Below are positions 62,157-64,000 of a stretch of DNA of 64,000 nucleotides, in pieces; position 1 is the first letter of the stretch; every line of letters begins with the position of its first letter. The DNA lies in contig JARWIR010000010.1 in NCBI GenBank assembly GCA_029959085.1, positions 9,569,001 to 9,633,000 on the forward strand, read 5' to 3'. The DNA is from Nemophila menziesii (taxonomy: Eukaryota; Streptophyta; Magnoliopsida; Boraginales; Hydrophyllaceae). The translations under genes and the position numbers were made by a program. Under the pieces are notes generated by a model, which saw only the letters and a list, made by a program, of their open reading frames with translations, searched no databases and was not told the origin of the DNA.

Positions 62157-64000
62157 TGCACATTGAACTGCGACACAACCCCATGGAGGTGAGATAGTCC
62201 TCCAACTTGCTTGAAAGATATTTTCCTCCTTGATCTAATCAAAGTGATTTTATTTTTTACCTCTCTGAAGCTCCACCTTTTCCTTGAAATGCTTGAATTT
62301 TTCAAACAATTCAGACTTGTTATGCATCTAGTAAATTTGGCCATATCCTGAGTAAGAATTGGTAAAGCTGGTGTAATATTGATAGTCACGAAAAGCAGAG
62401 TTACTCATTGGTCCACACACATTAGTGTGTATCAATTCTAGTACATCCTATAATATATGTACTATCGTAGGGAATGATAGTTCGGGCATCTTACCCTTAA
62501 GCAATAATTCACATTGTGAGAACTGAACAAGGTCTAATGGACCCATGAGTCCACATTCATCGTTCTTAGGGCCAATTACGGTATAACTTTCTAAAATTTC
62601 TTGAAAGTATTGGTTACCTGGGTAACTTGTGTTGCTAATATCTTCATTGCGGCAGATTGTTCATTGAATTTTCCGTTATACATCCGCATGTTGTCTTGAG
62701 TTAAAGTCCATAAATCTTACGTTTTTTTCTGGAAGTCAAATTCAACTCCTTCTTGTAGATGTTGTGGCAAGGCTTTCTGAGCTAAATTCTAGGCATAAGC
62801 ATCATAGGTTGCTTGCGGTGGAGGTGCTGGTTTGTGATAACTTTGGCCCCCTTGGTAAGGACCTTGAGATCTCTGCTAGAAATTGTTGTTTTGAGGTTAT
62901 GGTTGGTAAGAGTTACCTTGATTTACCACAAAATTAGGATTAGAATACTACATAGAAAGGTGATTGTGATTACCTAATTGGTAATTGCCTCGATTTTATA
63001 TAAAGTAAATAGGTTATGGATCGTCTTTACACTCTTCTCATACATGATCATTAACCTCACAACGCGGACAACCTTTCTTCTTGCACTACTTTCATCTTAA
63101 CTGTCTTTCTATGGAAGCATTTCTCTATCGTAAGTCACAGCTACTTTATTTCATTCTCTATTGTGGAGATTTTAGTGTCTAAAGCAGTTTAACACCTAAT
63201 CGTAGTGTGCCTTTAGTATTTGTAATTGGAGCTCGTGACTCTGGCCAACTCCTTTCTATTTCAACTACTCGTCCAAGATTATCTACCCTCAATCTTCCCT
63301 CAACATTAATACCTTGATAGAGAATATCTAATTGAAGTGATGGGATGTAACCATGAAATAGAAATCTAGATAATTTATGTTAGAACCTTGTTCATATTTC
63401 TCCTACACTCTCTTCATTATCATGGGAAAAACTTGCAGTTACAATTTGATCCTCCATTCTCATACTTTATGGATAATAGTGATCAAAGAACTTGACTTAT
63501 TACTCGTACCATGACATAATTGAATTTGATGGTTGACAATTCAACCATTATGCTCCAGTATTGAATCCACTTACATATCGAAGAAGATTGCTATTCCACA
63601 ACCTAAATGCCATTGGATCTTCTATTATATGTTAATGAGATCTTGAGATAATGTAATGATTTTTGTTCTCTTTAGTATAAGGCAGAGAAGAGAAAGAAAC
63701 GTAAATGAAAATGTGTCTGATATATTCTAATCTGAAATAACTTCCATGAAGTTATTTATATACTAGTTATTAATGTAATAACTACCACAATGGGTCGGGT
63801 TAACCCATTATGGCCACCCACAATATGGGCCACGCCCAAAACAATTTCTTTCAATCTCCCAATTGCACATGATGGGTTTACTCTCACACCCATGTTATAT
63901 GCATCAGGCAACTCTATCTCTCATCTCAAACATATCAACAAAATCAATCATACTTGGAAAATAGGTCGTGCGACCGGCAAGCATACGAGCATTCCTTTTG
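62157..64000. repeat. Tandem array unit 3 (first 1.8 kb, runs off the window)
   Basis: Third copy of the unit, starting at the same base as unit 2. It holds the copia integrase fragment (62157-62570, minus), the gypsy gag relic (about 62595-63574, minus, with one base missing near 63190), the three hairpins (63735-63757, 63764-63784, 63789-63809) and the start of the probable LTR region. The array continues beyond the window, so its copy number is unknown. Confidence 0.95.

Noticed and set aside
1..64000. CRISPR array, prokaryotic operon or phage
   Set aside because: No regular direct repeats with unique spacers and no bacterial gene arrangement; spliced genes and plant retroelements are present instead.

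Overview
This window looks like nuclear DNA of a flowering plant, probably a eudicot. It is very AT-rich. It carries decayed plant retroelements: Ty1-copia, Ty3-gypsy of the Athila/Ogre kind, and L1-type LINEs with DUF4283-like ORF1 and, in one family, a C-terminal RNase H. It also has a multi-exon gene with GT-AG introns from the plant TOPLESS co-repressor family. I see no prokaryotic operons, rRNA, tRNA or CRISPR.

Layout. Positions 1-6571 are a single-copy left flank: an AT-rich stretch, a ~0.7 kb degenerate TTAAGG hexamer tract (about 1395-2075), a 4 x 20 bp tandem repeat (2521-2600), anonymous AT-rich DNA, a diverged relic of the TOPLESS-like gene's upstream region (about 4970-5272), and the reverse transcriptase half of a broken copia element. 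From 6572 the window is a head-to-tail array of a ~27.8 kb unit: unit 1 is 6572-34370 (27,799 bp), unit 2 is 34371-62156 (27,786 bp), and unit 3 is 62157 to the window end (its first 1.8 kb). The two internal junctions are at the same base, and each fuses a copia integrase fragment to a truncated LINE endonuclease.

Each unit reads, left to right: copia integrase relic (-), gypsy gag relic (-), a probable LTR region with three consecutive hairpins, a second copia pol relic (-), a LINE with RNase H (-), an unidentified membrane-protein-like ORF (-), an (AT)n microsatellite, a LINE (+) interrupted by gypsy debris of mixed orientation, the promoter-side segment 'a' of a TOPLESS-like gene, the TOPLESS-like gene (+), a second diverged copy 'b' of the promoter-side segment, and another LINE (-) inserted into 'b' and cut by the unit junction.

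The only gene with good evidence of being intact is the TOPLESS-like one (25104-28053 and 52893-55842). By my reading it has 13 coding exons. All 12 introns are GT-AG and the frame holds throughout, giving 494 residues in both copies. It keeps a CTLH/CRA-like region and one WD40 propeller, but lacks the LisH start, the long linker and the second propeller of canonical TOPLESS (~1,100 residues), and two residues reported to contact EAR peptides are replaced. The tandem amplification therefore duplicates a divergent 'mini-TOPLESS' gene inside retrotransposon debris. An older duplication of the same locus (segments a and b, plus the relic in the left flank) shows that the site has been duplicated repeatedly.
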